Shown here piece by piece: positions 22,790 through 34,831 of a stretch of 64,000 nucleotides of DNA. Origin of the DNA: Euborellia annulipes. Lineage: Eukaryota; Arthropoda; Insecta; Dermaptera; Anisolabididae. The DNA lies in NCBI GenBank assembly GCA_023213315.1, contig JAKCPI010015529.1, forward strand, positions 78,799 through 142,798, read 5' to 3'. The position numbers and the translations under genes are program-made. Numbering within the stretch: position 1 is the first letter of the stretch; each line of letters starts with the position of its first letter. The notes below the pieces were generated by a model. It ran no database searches, had not been told where the DNA came from, and was given only the letters and a program-made list of their open reading frames with translations.

Positions 22790-25642
22790 ATGGAGGGTAA
22801 AATATGTTGCAAATCTCTTGTAAATTTTCCAATTAAAAAACAATATGACATTCTTCGAAGACTAAAATCGGAACCTATAATTAGTAAAACAACTTTAAGA
22901 GATCTCATCCCTTATATAAATAAATTTCCGCCATTTGTCGAGTATAAATTTGTCCTTGATCCTCATATCGTTCTTTGGAAATACTTTCCTCTGCCTGAAA
23001 CCAAACAGCTGATCAAAAATCCTGATTTTGTAGAAATACTACGTAAATATAATAATTATTTAGTAATTTATTGATATTTCTATTATTTTTTTTATTTTTT
23101 AGGAAATAATATAAATGTTTCATTGATTATTGATTCAATATTCGGGGATATTATAAAATATTTGGTATTTTATGCAAGGTAGAGAATTTTGTTTTATCAA
23201 TTAAATAATAAAATTATTTTTCTCGAATGTGGAAGTGGCAGTGATTGATATATTTGAACAATGGCAGGAGGTGGCAGCCTTGAAGGAGTGTCTCTTAATC
23301 AATGAAACTCGCAAAAAATTCGCGACGTTTCGGTTACAAGTTATTAACAAAAACTAAATCAACATATGAATAAATATATTAATGTACATTTACATATGAG
23401 AACTGTAAGTAAAAAAATTAAAAATAACAACCATTGTAATAATTTTAATTGTTAATAATATTAATTTGGAATGAAATATATTGTAGCCCGATAGCCTGAT
23501 GATGGTAGAATAAATTTGGACCGAAACGTCGCGAATCTTTTGCGAGCTTCATTGATTTAGAGATACCCCTTCTTGCCTGCCATCTCCTGCCATTGTTCAA
23601 AAATAAAATTATTTTATTAAAGCTCAGATTTTCAGGCATTTTCAAGGAAAAAATTCTAACGGGGCTCGGGAGGCTCAAAGCCCCCCCTCCGAAATGGTTT
23701 CATTTTTAAAATTATAAAATTTTTGCATGTTATAGTTATTATTAGAGGGGCGTTACCCCAACATTGTTCACTCTTTAAATGAATGTCATTGAACAAAATT
23801 ATAATAACCCCCCCCCCCCCCCCCCTAAATAAAAAATGCTTGACTCTGGGCTTCTAATTAAAATTTTAAATCAAAAATATGCTTTGTGTTATAAACTCTT
23901 CACTTTTTTATTTTATTTTATTGTACTAGAATTTTTTTCAACACTGCTATTTCTTCAATTTCTTTTTATTGTGAATGAAAATGGACCCCATTAAGTACAG
24001 TATTCCCAGTTATTAATCGTTAGAACTTCGGTTCATTTTCAGGACTACCAACTAATTTTCCCCTAATTAATTTATATATATATATATATCACGTTGGGAG
24101 AAAATTATACAATTTAATATTTATTAATTCAAATATCCGACAAAAAAAAAAGGAAAAGACGCCATTTTTTTGTCGGCTATTTTAATTAATGAATATTAAA
24201 TTGTATGAATTTTCTTCACGGCTCCCAACGTTATATAATATAATTATTTATTTATTAAATGCATATTTGAGAGGTCTTCTCAATTAGTCCATCTAAAGTG
24301 CGCATGGTCGAGAGAGAAATTAGTGAATTCAGATTTGGGTCTATTTCTCTTGATGACTAAAAGATCAGTTTGTGTGAATTCAAATAACCGAATGCCGTGC
24401 TGTGTTCGAGTGGTAGATCCGTAGACTCCCGACGACACCCTATCTTTTGTCGGCTATTTGAATTAATGAATATTAAACTCAAAAATATTATTTCCTTATA
24501 ATAAATATATCAATAATTTTTAAATAAGCTGCATTAAATAATTTTATATTTCTAGAAAGAACCATTTGTCTTACAAAAAGACATCCGTCCTTCTGGCTTT
24601 GTTTACTTTATCCCACTATTATTACCTAAGTGATTCTTGGATAACACCTAAACAAGTCTATTCATTCTTTAAGGAAACAATCCTCAGGCATTCAATAGAG
24701 GTATGGAAATATTACTTTAAATTTTTCCTTTTTTTTGAGTGAAAATATCATCTGGCATATAAAATTATTTTTATTAACTTTTAATAATGAAAAAATGACT
24801 TCCAATCCAATAATTATATTCAAGAGGGTTAAAAACATAAAAGCAACAAATCAAGAAAATCAAAGAGTCTGGCTTCGAAATTTTAAATACATCCTAATTA
24901 CAAAGATATGGCTGTTTCACTTAATATATGAATAGCGGAGGGCAGTCAGGAAAACAAAATCAATTTTCATCAAATTTTTTAATGTGATTGTAGACGTTTC
25001 GGACGCCAGTCGCGTCCTTCCTCACCTTAGGTTAAAGTTTTATTGTAATTATTTATGTATTGATCATAGGATCCTGAGGAAGGATGCGACTGGCGTCCGA
25101 AAGGTTAACAATCAATTTAAAAAATCTGATAAAAATTGATTTTGTTTTTCTGACTGCCATCCGCTATCCATATATGGATCCTGTTACGCATTAGTGTGTC
25201 AAGCTGGCCTACCGAGATTTGAGAAAATTAACATCAAAGTTTTTTGTTTTCATTGGATTATATATAATTTTTTTTGTCAATTGTGCAAGTAACATTAAAT
25301 ATAAATTTTTTTAGGACATATTTCATAAAAAATACTAATTAAAGCATTTGAAACAATATTCCGTGCTTAACTCAATTTTTAATTTTTTGGCGCTTGACAC
25401 ACTAATGAATAACAGGGTGCATATATCCTAATTACTTTGTTATATTATTACAGAGACCTCCAATTTCTATGGAAATTTTTGAACCTAAAGAATGTTATGA
25501 AATATTAAAATTATTTTGTAACATTTACATAAAACAAATACCTCTAATTCAAATGAATTGCAAGCCTAATTATGAAATACATATACCATTTGAAAATAAG
25601 AACTTTAAACTAATTCAAGGGGACGAACAGAAAAATTCATAA
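22790..25642 (+). CDS. Small four-exon gene, CFAP119/CCDC189-like (tentative)
   Basis: Exons 22790-23042, 23103-23178, 24556-24700 and 25454-25642 join in phase with GT/AG borders to give 220 residues. The start is the first in-frame ATG (MEGKICCKS); the first donor is GTAAAT at 23043, since reading through would break the next exon. Features: HIVLWKYFPLPETKQL near residues 60-80, SLIIDSIFGDIIKYLVFYAR, a hydrophobic LLALFTLSHYYYL, and FFKETILRHSIERPPISMEI followed by a helix ending NIYIKQIPLIQM. This order (Leu-Trp start, RHS-x-RPP-x-S, then a helix before a short C-terminus) resembles the cilium/flagella-associated CFAP119/CCDC189 family, but I recognise it by pattern only. An AATAAA lies 14 bases after the stop (25657). 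No signal peptide. Confidence 0.6.
23251..23602. mobile_element. Inverted-repeat element with hammerhead-like core
   Basis: Arms run from TTGAACAATGGCAGGAGG to its inverse ATCTCCTGCCATTGTTCAA. The left arm has GACGTTTCGG (minus core remnant) and the right arm a full core. Intron 2 of the CFAP119-like gene. Confidence 0.7.
23487..23537 (+). ncRNA. Hammerhead-like core with canonical CUGAUGA
   Basis: CUGAUGA-U-GGU...ACC-GAA-ACGU-C. The core heptamer is identical to the canonical hammerhead, with one extra U before stem II and no separate stem III. Stem I potential is only GC/GC here. Confidence 0.5.
23808..23825. repeat. Poly-C run
   Basis: About 18 consecutive C within an intron. Confidence 0.9.
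24091..24232. mobile_element. Inverted-repeat element
   Basis: Arms CGTTGGGAGAAAATTATAC and its inverse GTATGAATTTTCTTCACGGC, continuing into AATTTAATATTTATTAATTC. A related single arm (GTCGGCTATTTGAATTAATG) recurs at 24454-24476. Confidence 0.6.
24991..25023 (-). ncRNA. Hammerhead-like core, left arm
   Basis: Minus strand GUGAGGA-A-GGACGC/GCGUCC-GAA-ACGU-C. Stem II is a perfect 6-bp GC-rich hairpin. Confidence 0.5.
25071..25105 (+). ncRNA. Hammerhead-like core, right arm
   Basis: CCUGAGGA-A-GGAUGC/GGCGUCC-GAA-AGGU-U. The core heptamer is intact while the ACGU tetranucleotide is mutated to AGGU. Confidence 0.5.
25172..25427 (+). mobile_element. MITE family M1, copy a
   Basis: Ends ATGGATCCTGTTACGCATTA and inverse TAATGAATAACAGGGTGCAT, with GTGTGTCAAGC next to the left end. 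The interior TTTTGTTTTCATTGGATTAT is shared with 29873-30133 and, inverted, 60900-61052. Confidence 0.75.
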
Positions 25643-26228
25643 AAAATAGATATATAAATAAAATGTAAAAAAATTTCCATGTTTCAAAAATGTAAAAAAA
25701 AATTCAATCTTATAAATTAAAAAAATCAAAAAATATATGCACTTAATTGTAATTAAATTTGTAAATAAGAGCACTCTAATTACTATAGATATTATTGAGT
25801 TAAATGTAAACTTTTTAAAATACACATGACTATATTTAGTAGAAGAAAGATAAATTGTGAAATTTTTTATTTCAAATAATGTTATTTATATCAATCAATA
25901 TATCCAGGAAGCAATGTGAAAAGGATTCTTTAAAAGCAGGTAACTAAATGAGCAAATTAAAAAAAAGAACAGGGAAGTAGGGAATTTCATTCTCTTAATA
26001 ATGTTGGATTTTTAAAAAACAAATAAAATTTATTTTTTATATAATAAGCAATTTTATTTAAAAAATATACAGTATTCCAGTTGCATCACGTGCCCAGAAA
26101 TTTATAAGGGGGGTTCAGGTCCTATATCCACTTAGCCTTAGGTAGATATGAAAGGGGGAAGACTTGAGATAAACGTCTTATTATAAGCCTGTTAGAATAA
26201 TTTTAATCAGAAATAAAAAAAAAAAATA
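25643..26228. other. Intergenic, nothing recognised
   Basis: AT-rich 3' flank of the CFAP119-like gene. Only chance ORFs. Confidence 0.4.
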
Positions 26229-26273
26229 GAAGAAAATGCAGCGAGGATTTTTTCTTTAAAAATATATATTTTT

Positions 26274-26319
26274 AACAGCTAACGTTTCGGCTTTGGTTAA
26301 AACCATCCTCGGAGCTGTT
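26274..26319 (-). ncRNA. Hammerhead-like core with full 7-bp stem I
   Basis: Minus strand AACAGCU-CCGAGGA-U-stem II (GGUUUU...AAAGCC)-GAA-ACGU-U-AGCUGUU. The flanks AACAGCU and AGCUGUU pair perfectly as stem I. The core reads CCG instead of CUG. Confidence 0.6.
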
Positions 26320-26360
26320 GTCATTATATACATATATTTGGTATGTATATAATGACAACT

Positions 26361-26406
26361 AACAGCTCCGAAGATGGCTTTAACCAAAGCTCAAACATTA
26401 GCTGTT
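26361..26406 (+). ncRNA. Hammerhead-like core, right arm
   Basis: Same stem I strands as the left arm (AACAGCU/AGCUGUU), but GCUCAAACAUU replaces GCCGAAACGUU, so the GAAA core is lost. Confidence 0.5.
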
Positions 26407-26452
26407 AAAAATATATTTTTTTAAAGAAAAAATCCTGGATGCATTTTCTTCT

Positions 26453-27277
26453 GTTTTTTTTTTTAAATCCTGATTATAAACGTCTTAATTTCTGATTGCT
26501 CCAATTTTCAAAATAAAAAAAGATTCTGAGAAAATCGTGGTCTATATTTTTTAGCGCCTCCTGAGAGCTGATTAACTCCAAATTTTAATATCTTCTTAAG
26601 ATTTGCTAGGACTACCAATATACATATTGATAAAGCAAATTTCTGGATACGCTTAAAGATTAAGTGATAAAATAGACATCCCGCTAGGGAGCAATCTATC
26701 GTTAGCTTACAGTATACTAGGGTTCGTGTTTAGGATTTTTCATTTGACTCTTTGGACTTGTTAATAATTCTAAATAAACTTCTAGCTCAGTGTTTAAATA
26801 ATATTAACCTGATAAAAGCCTTATCTTTTCACAACTCACATCATGTTTTCACTTTTTATTGATTTTAGGAGATGGAAACAAAAATCATTTCCAAACAATA
26901 TTTTTTTCAATACTTATATTTAATTTATATTAATCCATAAAAATTTATACAGTTGAATTAACATCGCTAATTATTTTGATGTTTTAAAATCTAAAAATAC
27001 ACTTAATTATAAATTTATCAAAATAAATTTAATCATTTAAAGCAATATCAATTTGGGTTAATGTTTCTTTTTACTAAATTAAATCACTTCACAGCAATTT
27101 TAGAAAATAAATAGTATCTAGCCTACATAAAATTTTATAAAAACATACATTGATGATTTGTAATTAATCGGGATTTAAATTTAATTAAAAACCATTTTTC
27201 GATGGCTGAAACTGATTTTACTTTTGCAGAATTGGCTCTAGTTTTAGAGATAAAGTAAAAATTGAATTTTACAAGTA
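26453..27277. other. Intergenic, nothing recognised
   Basis: AT-rich, no exon or delimited repeat seen. Confidence 0.4.
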
Positions 27278-27590
27278 CAGTACAACCTCTCTCGCCCTTG
27301 GTCTGGACCGGGAGCCTGGCCGGGTAATCCGAGGTTCATGTGAAAAGTTGATTTTCATTCAACAAGAACCTACATATTTAATCAGGTGGCATGAATAGAG
27401 AACAACATTTTTGTTTAAGAGATCTCAAGTCTATGTAGTAGTAAAATAGAATGGGAAGCAAGCGAGTAAATAACCTCGGGAACTCCTTCCCCCTAACCTC
27501 TTCACCAACAGAACGAATATATTGCACCACACAGTTTAATTAAAATACAAAGAAAAGTAATTTATATTTATATATAATATATGTAATAAT

Positions 27591-27682
27591 AAAAATCTGG
27601 TGTGACTGGCGCACAGCACACAACTTTCTCTTACCTTCGGTAATCGAAAGTTGTGTTCTGTGCTTGTCACACCAGATTTTTT
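27591..27682 (+). ncRNA. Long near-perfect hairpin, copy 1
   Basis: AAAAATCTGGTGTGAC pairs with GTCACACCAGATTTTT. The stem continues through GCACAG/CTGTGC and ACACAACTTTC/GAAAGTTGTGT to a small TACC-TTC-GGTA loop. About 40 paired positions. Whether it is transcribed is unknown. Confidence 0.7.
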
Positions 27683-28258
27683 GTGTCGACATATATTTAG
27701 TTCCCGACAGTACGGAACATTTGAATTCAGATGTAAAATTTATAAGTATGGGAAAATATTTATATTTTGTTACCATGGCAACCATTTTTCCTATCTTCCC
27801 TATGAAATACAAGAGTAAAGTGGTCTTCAGAAGATTTCAATTGCAAAGTGAGAATATACATTTTAAAGAGCATCTAAAAAATAATTGATTTTTGAATTTA
27901 AAAAAAAATCGTTGGAGCAAATTTTGAGAAAATCGAAAAAAACTGAAAAAGTACATCAGTAAAGTACTAGTACTCTTTGGCCGATTTTGATTAAAAGCTT
28001 ATTTTTCCGGTCCCGGGAGATGTTTAACTTAAATATAAAATTTCAACCTCGTAGCTCAATTCCTTCATGCTTAAAATTGAACACACACACACACACACAC
28101 AGACAGACAGACCATGTCGCGAAAACCACTTTTTTGGATTCAGGGGACCTCAAAACGTGAAGATCCATCAAAATCTCGACATCGAATTTTTGACATGAAT
28201 CCAATACTTTCTCTCTATATATATATTACATATATACATAGGTAAGAGAAAGTAAAAA
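27591..28258 (+). repeat. Interspersed repeat R2, copy a
   Basis: Begins with a large hairpin, then a roughly 570-bp body (TTTGTTACCATGGCAACCAT, AGTACTAGTACTCTTTGGCC, GACAGACAGACCATGTCGCG) and ends in TACTTTCTCTC...GGTAAGAGAAAGTA. Near-identical copy at 53421-54083; inverted, more diverged copy at 51090-51545. Confidence 0.8.
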
Positions 28259-28439
28259 TAAAGTATGATAAATTTTGTGGGGGGGGGGGGGGTGGGGGGG
28301 GGGTTCTGAAATATGTAATTTATAATACTAATGGGATAGGCCGGTTAATCCGAGGCCGGATAAGAGGGTTTCTACTGTAAATGTAAGCAGGGGAAGCCCT
28401 TTACATTTTTTAAGGACATAGAAATATAAATCTAACAAA

Positions 28440-28570
28440 GCTGTGTGTTCTTTATTGGCGAGGCCAAACATTCCATGGCCCCCGGGAATCGAACCCAGGA
28501 TCTCCAGCCTTTCCGGGTATTTTTGTCACGGGACCATGACGCATAGGTATACTTTACTTGGTTGAACCAA
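28440..28570 (-). mobile_element. tRNA-derived SINE (second family)
   Basis: Minus strand carries GCTGGAGATCCTGGGTTCGA then TTCCCGGGGGCC, a clear B box, and an A-box-like region upstream. It shares this block with 48740-48850. Confidence 0.65.
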
Positions 28571-29498
28571 TATTATTATTTCGCGGCTATTTTTAGGTAA
28601 CTACGGAATTGGTACGAAGATTTTAATGAAAAAAAGCACAGTTCCATCATTCCCATTAAAATTTGCATAAAACTTATTTCCATTTTTTTTATAATTTATC
28701 CATATTTGTTAAGTGTAATAAAATGTAAAAATAAAAGTCAATGATATCTTCTTATAATAATAATGCGTTTTTTAATTATCATATTCACGTGGCCCGTTTT
28801 AAATACTAATTTGGCACTTGCGGCAGAAAGTTTGGACTCCTCTGATTTAGCAGATCACTGCTGCTGAATGTTTCATAGAGGACCATATAATAACATATCA
28901 AAAGATCTGTACGAAGATGTAAACATAAGCATGAAAAAGAATAACACGAACTGTTAGTGAAATCCGAAATGACTTAGTTTACAAGCCAATATATCGTTCA
29001 ACTATTCGATATTTTTTGAGGATGTCGCATTAGATAAATCCGAAAATTTCAAATTGAGGCCAACCAAATTTACTGTTGAAATTTTCACCCTTTAAAAAAA
29101 AAAAAAATAAAGCCAATCTAACAAAAACAGACTCAGAATCAGCACCACGAATTTAGTTGAAATCATTCCAAAAAACAGCGTAATTATCGATTATTGATGA
29201 AAGTTTTGTTTTATTTGTTTTGCAACCTTCATCAATAATCAATATAGAAGAATTTGACTGTTTCAGTGAAATTACTGTATTTCAATTAAAAATTCTAAAA
29301 TATTAAATTGAAAACTAAAATAAAATCTCCAATTTATTTTTTAAAAGGCTAAAAAAAAATTATACAATTCGTTAATTTATTATATATATTTATATATTAA
29401 CTTTGGACACATGTTAATTATTTTTAAAATTTATATTTTTTTTTATTAAAATGATAAATATTTTAAATTAATAAAATTTTAAAAAGTAGGAGAATAAA

Positions 29499-32400
29499 TT
29501 AATTTCCTAATCTACTAAAAACATTAGACTTAATAAAGTTTGACATACCACTTATTTTTTTTATATTTGAATATTTCATTGACGTCGTAGGAATATCATT
29601 TGAAAATCGTACATTTTTTACTTGACCACTCCAACTGTTACTAAATGGTTTTTTCACTTCACTTGGATTAAATGTGATTTTCTGAAAAATAAAAATACAT
29701 TTATTAATTTCTCCACATTGAGACGCAGGTAGCTTTCAGGACCTTGCCCTTTGGAGGGAAGAGATGCCAATTGAGACGCAGCACAATTCTACGCTGCCAA
29801 CTCACAAGTATATAGTTCTGAGATATTTCAATTTTTACTTTCTCTTACCCTATAATATAGGGTATATATATAGGATATATTCCGTGTTATTCAATGGTGT
29901 GTCAAAGACCAAACATCGAGTTTTGAGAAAATTAACATTAAAGTTTTTTGTTTTCATTGGATTATATATAATATTTTTTGTCAATTATGCTTTTACATTA
30001 AATATAAATTTTTTTAGGACATATTTCATAAAAAATACTATTAATTAAAGCATTTGAAACAATATTCCGTGCTTAATTCAATTTTGAATTTTTTGGTCTT
30101 TGACACACCATTGCATAACAGGGTCCATATATGAAATATATATAGAGAGAGAAAGTATTGTAAACTTTGGAAAGATTCATAAATTTTAAATATAACTATT
30201 ATTGACGAAAAAATGTTTCTCCACCTGTACATTTCTAAATATATGAGAAATATAAAAAAAAAAAAATATTTTTTATTAAGGCCTATAAAATTTTTTTCAC
30301 TAAAATATGTCCCTTCTATTTGTGGGTTAGCATTATGTTGCAAGGTGAAGTTAAATGTGTTGAGGTTAGTTTAGCTGTACGATTCAATTAAGTAATTCAT
30401 TCAATTAATTAAATGTAAGAGTCAATTCCAATCTTCCTTTATCCCCATGACCTCCCGTGATTGGAACAAGCTCCCTGCGTCTATCTTCCCCAACAACCTT
30501 TGCTTTAGCTACGGATGTTTAAAAATAGATAATCATATTTAAATGATAGAAGTTTCACAATAAGAGAGTGAGCAGGCAACCTGCTATATATATATATATA
30601 TATAGCGGCGTAACTAGCCTTTGAAAGGCGGAGGGGGCGAAGCTCAACTAGGGCGCCGTTTTTTAAGTTGTAATATAATTTTAAAGAAATCTATCAATTT
30701 TTTGGACAATCTATCGAAAGAATATGATAAAATCACCGTCCCTGGGCTATATTTTAGATGCCCTAGGGCGCCTATGTCGGTATCGAGAGACGCCAAAGGC
30801 TTGAAGCGCCTGGGGCATGCGCCCCCCTTCGCCCCCACCTAGTTACACTACTGTAAAATCGAAAATGGCTTTACTGAATTGTTCGATTTTTTTTTTTAAC
30901 TTATTATAGATTTTTTTTAGCACAAGTCATAGTTTATGTCTTGTTTGATTTAAATATTTTAGTGGTCCCCAACTTTTTTGAGTTTATAAAAAATTCGAAA
31001 ATGAGGGAATTACAGATCAGTGATGGAATGATTTTTAATATGATTCTCAGTTCGCCTTCGGCGGGCTTTGTGACTAATATTATTATAATGAAAACTCAAA
31101 TTTTAGTCTGCTCTCTCTCTTATTGTTAAATACAGTACTTCTTCGTATCTAATTTTTACCTTTTTGGGTAATATTTCTGGTCTTGAAATGGCACCTCTAA
31201 CGGAAGAAACAACATTACTTGAATTCATACCAAGCCGAGATTTCACACTCTTTTTCACAATCGTCCTATTTGTTCCTAAAATAGCATATAAAAAGAGAAT
31301 TTAATTTATAATTTTTAAAAATATAAAAAATTTTAACTTACCCATGATTCCATTTGTGTGTACGATCTTTTTAGTTATTGGAGATTGTTTATTAATAATA
31401 ATCCTGCGAGGTTCTTTATCCGCATTCATTGTCGGTGCTGCTGGTAGTGGGGTAAGAAAAAACAATTAATTTTCTGTTCTCAATATTTTTTATTATATAA
31501 AACCTACTTTTAATTAAAGTGGTATTTGTTGGTTTTCTAGGGCTAGTTGTCGTTCGAGTTTTCAAAATTCCTGCATAAGGTAATTGATTCCTTAGAGTTT
31601 TAGGTTCAAGGATAGTTGTCGATGATGAAACTTGAGGTTTATCTCCCAGCCGTCGAAAAACTGAACTCTATTGAACAAAAAAAAATTAAATTAAATTTTA
31701 AATATTGCAATAAATTAAACCCCGAAAAGTTATCGGTGTATAATCTCTAAAAAAATATAATAATACCTCTATATCTGATGAAACAGTCTTGGTATGAGTT
31801 GATATGCCAGGTATTTGAGTTTTTGTTTTTTCTTCAGTTGTACTTGAGACAGAATTTGTTGTTGTGCCTTCTCCAAGTCTTTCAAAAACATTCTTTTTAG
31901 TTCTTACTGTAAATAGAAATTATTATTTTACCTTGTAATGTGCAAATAAAAATTGAATGATTATTTTATTTAAAAAAAAACAAAAATTAAAAAATAGAGG
32001 TCTGGAATGATTGGGCTTAAGAGCTCGGTGGTTTCGAAGTCTTACAAAAACGAGACTTAGCGTAATTTGTTTTGTATTCCGCAAATAGGAAATATTAAAA
32101 ATTTGAAAGAACTCGTTAAAGCGAATTTCGAGAAAATTGAAAAAAAAAGTACATAAGTAAAATACTAGTACTTGAATTTTCTCAAAGACAAGACCTAGCA
32201 TAATTTCATAGTCGTACCGAAAATAGTATATATTTAAAATTTGCAAAGAATAGTTAGAGCCGTTTTCGAGAACTGATGTGCTTACATATAAACAAACAAA
32301 CGTACATTGCTAGTTTAATAGTATAAGAATAAGATAAGATTAGAATAAAAAAGACGGATCTTCATAATGCAAAATGAATGAATATAAAGGAGTTTTTAGG

Positions 32401-34831
32401 CGTTGTTTACTCCTATCTAATTTGTACGTATTCACAACATAATGATGCAAAGTAATTTAATAATACTGTTTTGAAATTGTTTCATCTTTTTGTCATATTT
32501 TCAGACCTCTGAAGATGGCATGCTAAGCTGATAAGTCAGATCAATTTAATTTAATAAAAAACAAATTATACGACAAAACTCCTGTCTTTTTATTTAACAT
32601 CCAATCATTTCGTTTAAAATCAAATCTTACATTTTGCAGCCTTTCTAAGAATTTCCTGAGAGCGAAGAGTATTTCCTTGAGGCATACTGATTTTATATCC
32701 AACTTCATCATTTTCAGGTAAAATTTTTTTTAATTTTTTAGCACTTTGTGATTCTTTTTCTTCCTCTTCACTGTCAACTTTCTTTAAAGAAATCTTTCTC
32801 TTAACTGCCTGGTTACTGGTCTGTTTTCGGATTGGTGGGGCAACAACTCTTTCTAAAATAAATTAAGTTATTAATTTCTTTCATCACATTCTAAAAAATC
32901 ATTACAGCATTATTATTTTACCTGGATTTGAAAGACCTTTGTTAAATATCATTTCATCAAATGTTGCATTAGATTGGGCTTCTGGATTGCTTAAGAGCTT
33001 TCTTCGTGTAGTCTAAAAAAAAAAAAAAAATAATTTAGTTTCACGGCATGAAGAAATAAAAAATTTAAATATACAATGTATATATATAAATATATTCATG
33101 AGTTGGTCTGCGATGGTTGTGAGATAAATCGAAATTTTGGTCTATTCTTTGTCCAGAATGGATCAGGGGCTCACTCCTTGTGGGTATGTATATGGCAACT
33201 ACAAATTAGCCAAACTGAGGCTGGCATTTCTTCCTTTCCTTTATACAAGCCTTTTTTCCTTTCCCACATCAAGCGTCAAGTCGTAAGACGAATCGACTTA
33301 AGTTTTCTCTCCGTCTCAAAAAGTGAGAATCTCGCATTGAACAAGACAAAAGATAAAGAGTGGATGGTTAGGATAGTGAGTTAACTTCGGATTCTCATAA
33401 AGAAAACTCCAACAGTGCCCAACATCCTCCTACATCTCAAAGGCAATCAATTCTAGTAGATATTTACTTGTGAATCATTGTATTAAAACTGAACTTCCAG
33501 CTCCGGAGCCATTGCTATAATTGTTTTATTTGTCATGACTGAATCAGCCAAAATGGAGTTTTCTACTGGTAAAATGCTGAGCTAAGCCGCTTGGACGCTG
33601 AGCAATACTGATCACGACTAATTTTTGTATTAAATATTACTTAGGAAAATTATTAATGTAAAAAAAATAATTGATGGGTAGGAATATATATATATATAGC
33701 TTAGTCCTGATTCAAGTTCCTGCTCTTCCATAACTTCCTTGCTCCAAGCCCTGATAATCTCACATCCATCTACTCTTAATAATGAGTCTGACAGTAAAGT
33801 CGTAAAAACTAATTTATTTCAATAACTACGCGGAGTTTTACTTCACAATCATTCCATAACATATAATTTTATATATAAATATATATAACATTCCATAGAT
33901 CTGGCCACAATAATGTGATGATAGGAAAATAAATTTGATATGTCTACTAGACATTTTATCTGGACTTTCAATATTGGATGCTTCTGTTCAATATCCTTAT
34001 TAAATTCATTAACAATTTGTATGTCGAACATTAAGGCTTAATAACCTGTGAGCAATTTGTCAAAGAGAACTAATTCTAACGATGCAAATCGTGTTTTGAC
34101 AGTAACATATGTCATATATCATATATCATTGAATATTTACCTCTTCATGAACTTTTCTTGAATGCCGTAGAATGGCAATGACATCACCCATTAAAGTAAT
34201 TCCCATTTCACGTAAATATTCTTTATTTAAATCTAATAACATATCCATTTGTATTCTATTATCTGAAAAAGTTAACGCATAGGTTGCTGCTATTCCTGAT
34301 GGGATTCCGGCTTCTTTAAAGAATTTTATCCATGTATCTGAAAAAGATATTCAAAAATTTTAGAATAAATTCACTTTTTTTGATATATTAGCTTATATAT
34401 ATATATATAAGCAAATATTTCACTAATAGGTCAAAACAAAACCCTTTTAATTATCATCAATAGAATTCTATCAATATATGAATTCATTTTTTTCTATCAA
34501 TTGGCAAGGAACAATTATAATGAGTAATATGACTTTGAGCAGAGTAAATACAGAGTTATAATAAATTTCTATGAGAAGAATGAATGAACATAAATTTGCT
34601 TATTTTCTTGAAAAGAAAATTATATTAAATATATGTAACATTAAAGATGAATATTTAAATTAAATCACAGAGTTGGTGTATGTGAGATGCAGAAAATGAA
34701 TTATTATTAGAAAGGCTAAATTTAGAATGAAGAATAATCAAATAATAATCTCCCTTATACTCAAATAATTGAAAATAATTAATATAAAATGATTAAATAT
34801 AAAAATACTCACTTGTATTTACAACATCCAT
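29499..34831 (-). CDS. SAM-domain protein, C19orf47 homologue, complete
   Basis: Minus-strand exons in transcript order: 34831-34813, 34337-34141, 33012-32922, 32852-32631, 31906-31767, 31667-31508, 31440-31342, 31275-31160, 29681-29499. Phases agree, giving 408 codons. Residues about 5-70 form a SAM domain ([56 protein letters not shown]). Next come a basic segment ([20 protein letters not shown]), the family motif [17 protein letters not shown], and repeated V-F-x-R-L-G boxes ([19 protein letters not shown]-terminal NVFSRLGN) with YAGILKTR between them. The order matches human C19orf47, a nuclear SAM protein of poorly known function. The largest introns carry MITEs. A reverse AATAAA lies at 29442-29447. 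Confidence 0.93.
29873..30133 (+). mobile_element. MITE family M1, copy b
   Basis: Same interior as 25172-25427; ends ATTCAATGGTGTGTCAAAGA and inverse TTTGACACACCATTGCATAA. In the last intron of the C19orf47 homologue. Confidence 0.75.
30418..30505 (+). pseudogene. LINE 3'-end fragment
   Basis: CCATGACCTCCCGTGATTGG followed by AACAAGCTCCCTGCGTCTAT is nearly identical to the minus strand of the LINE at 13800-13870 (the [12 protein letters not shown] segment). A short dead piece. Confidence 0.75.
30604..30853. mobile_element. MITE with GGCGTAACTAG-type ends
   Basis: Left AGCGGCGTAACTAG and right, reversed, CAGTAGTGTAACTAGG; both followed by a GGGGGCGAAG(G/C) block. Non-coding. Within the last intron of the C19orf47 homologue. 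Confidence 0.65.
33013..34140 (-). other. Intron 2 of the C19orf47 homologue
   Basis: AT-rich. The 102-codon frame at 33076-33384 has no recognisable family and lies in a stretch of more balanced base use. A TATATA tract lies near 33690. No exon supported. Confidence 0.4.

Larger units (their letters stand above)
24930..25169. mobile_element. Inverted-repeat element with two hammerhead-like cores
   Basis: Outer arms GAATAGCGGAGGGCAGTCAG and inverse CTGACTGCCATCCGCTATCC. Inner arms hold strongly paired stem II hairpins. Confidence 0.7.
26229..26452. mobile_element. Inverted-repeat element with two hammerhead-like cores
   Basis: Arms AGAAGAAAATGCAGCGAGGA and inverse TCCTGGATGCATTTTCTTCT, nearly perfect throughout, with a short TATATAC loop. 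Confidence 0.8.
27278..28377. mobile_element. Non-autonomous pogo-like element (TA target site)
   Basis: Ends CAGTACAACCTCTCTCG and, reversed, CAGTAGAAACCCTCTTATCC, flanked by TA on both sides (27276-27277, 28378-28379). Inner ends both carry a GGCCGG(G)TAATCCGAGG-like word. No transposase. It contains an R2 repeat unit. Confidence 0.75.

Noticed and set aside
27540..27888. Overlapping ORFs around the hairpin at 27591
   Set aside because: Read through a palindrome and repeat R2; the same frames are broken in the 53421 copy.
33076..33384. 102-codon + frame in an intron of the C19orf47 homologue
   Set aside because: No recognisable family, no splice support; left as intronic sequence.
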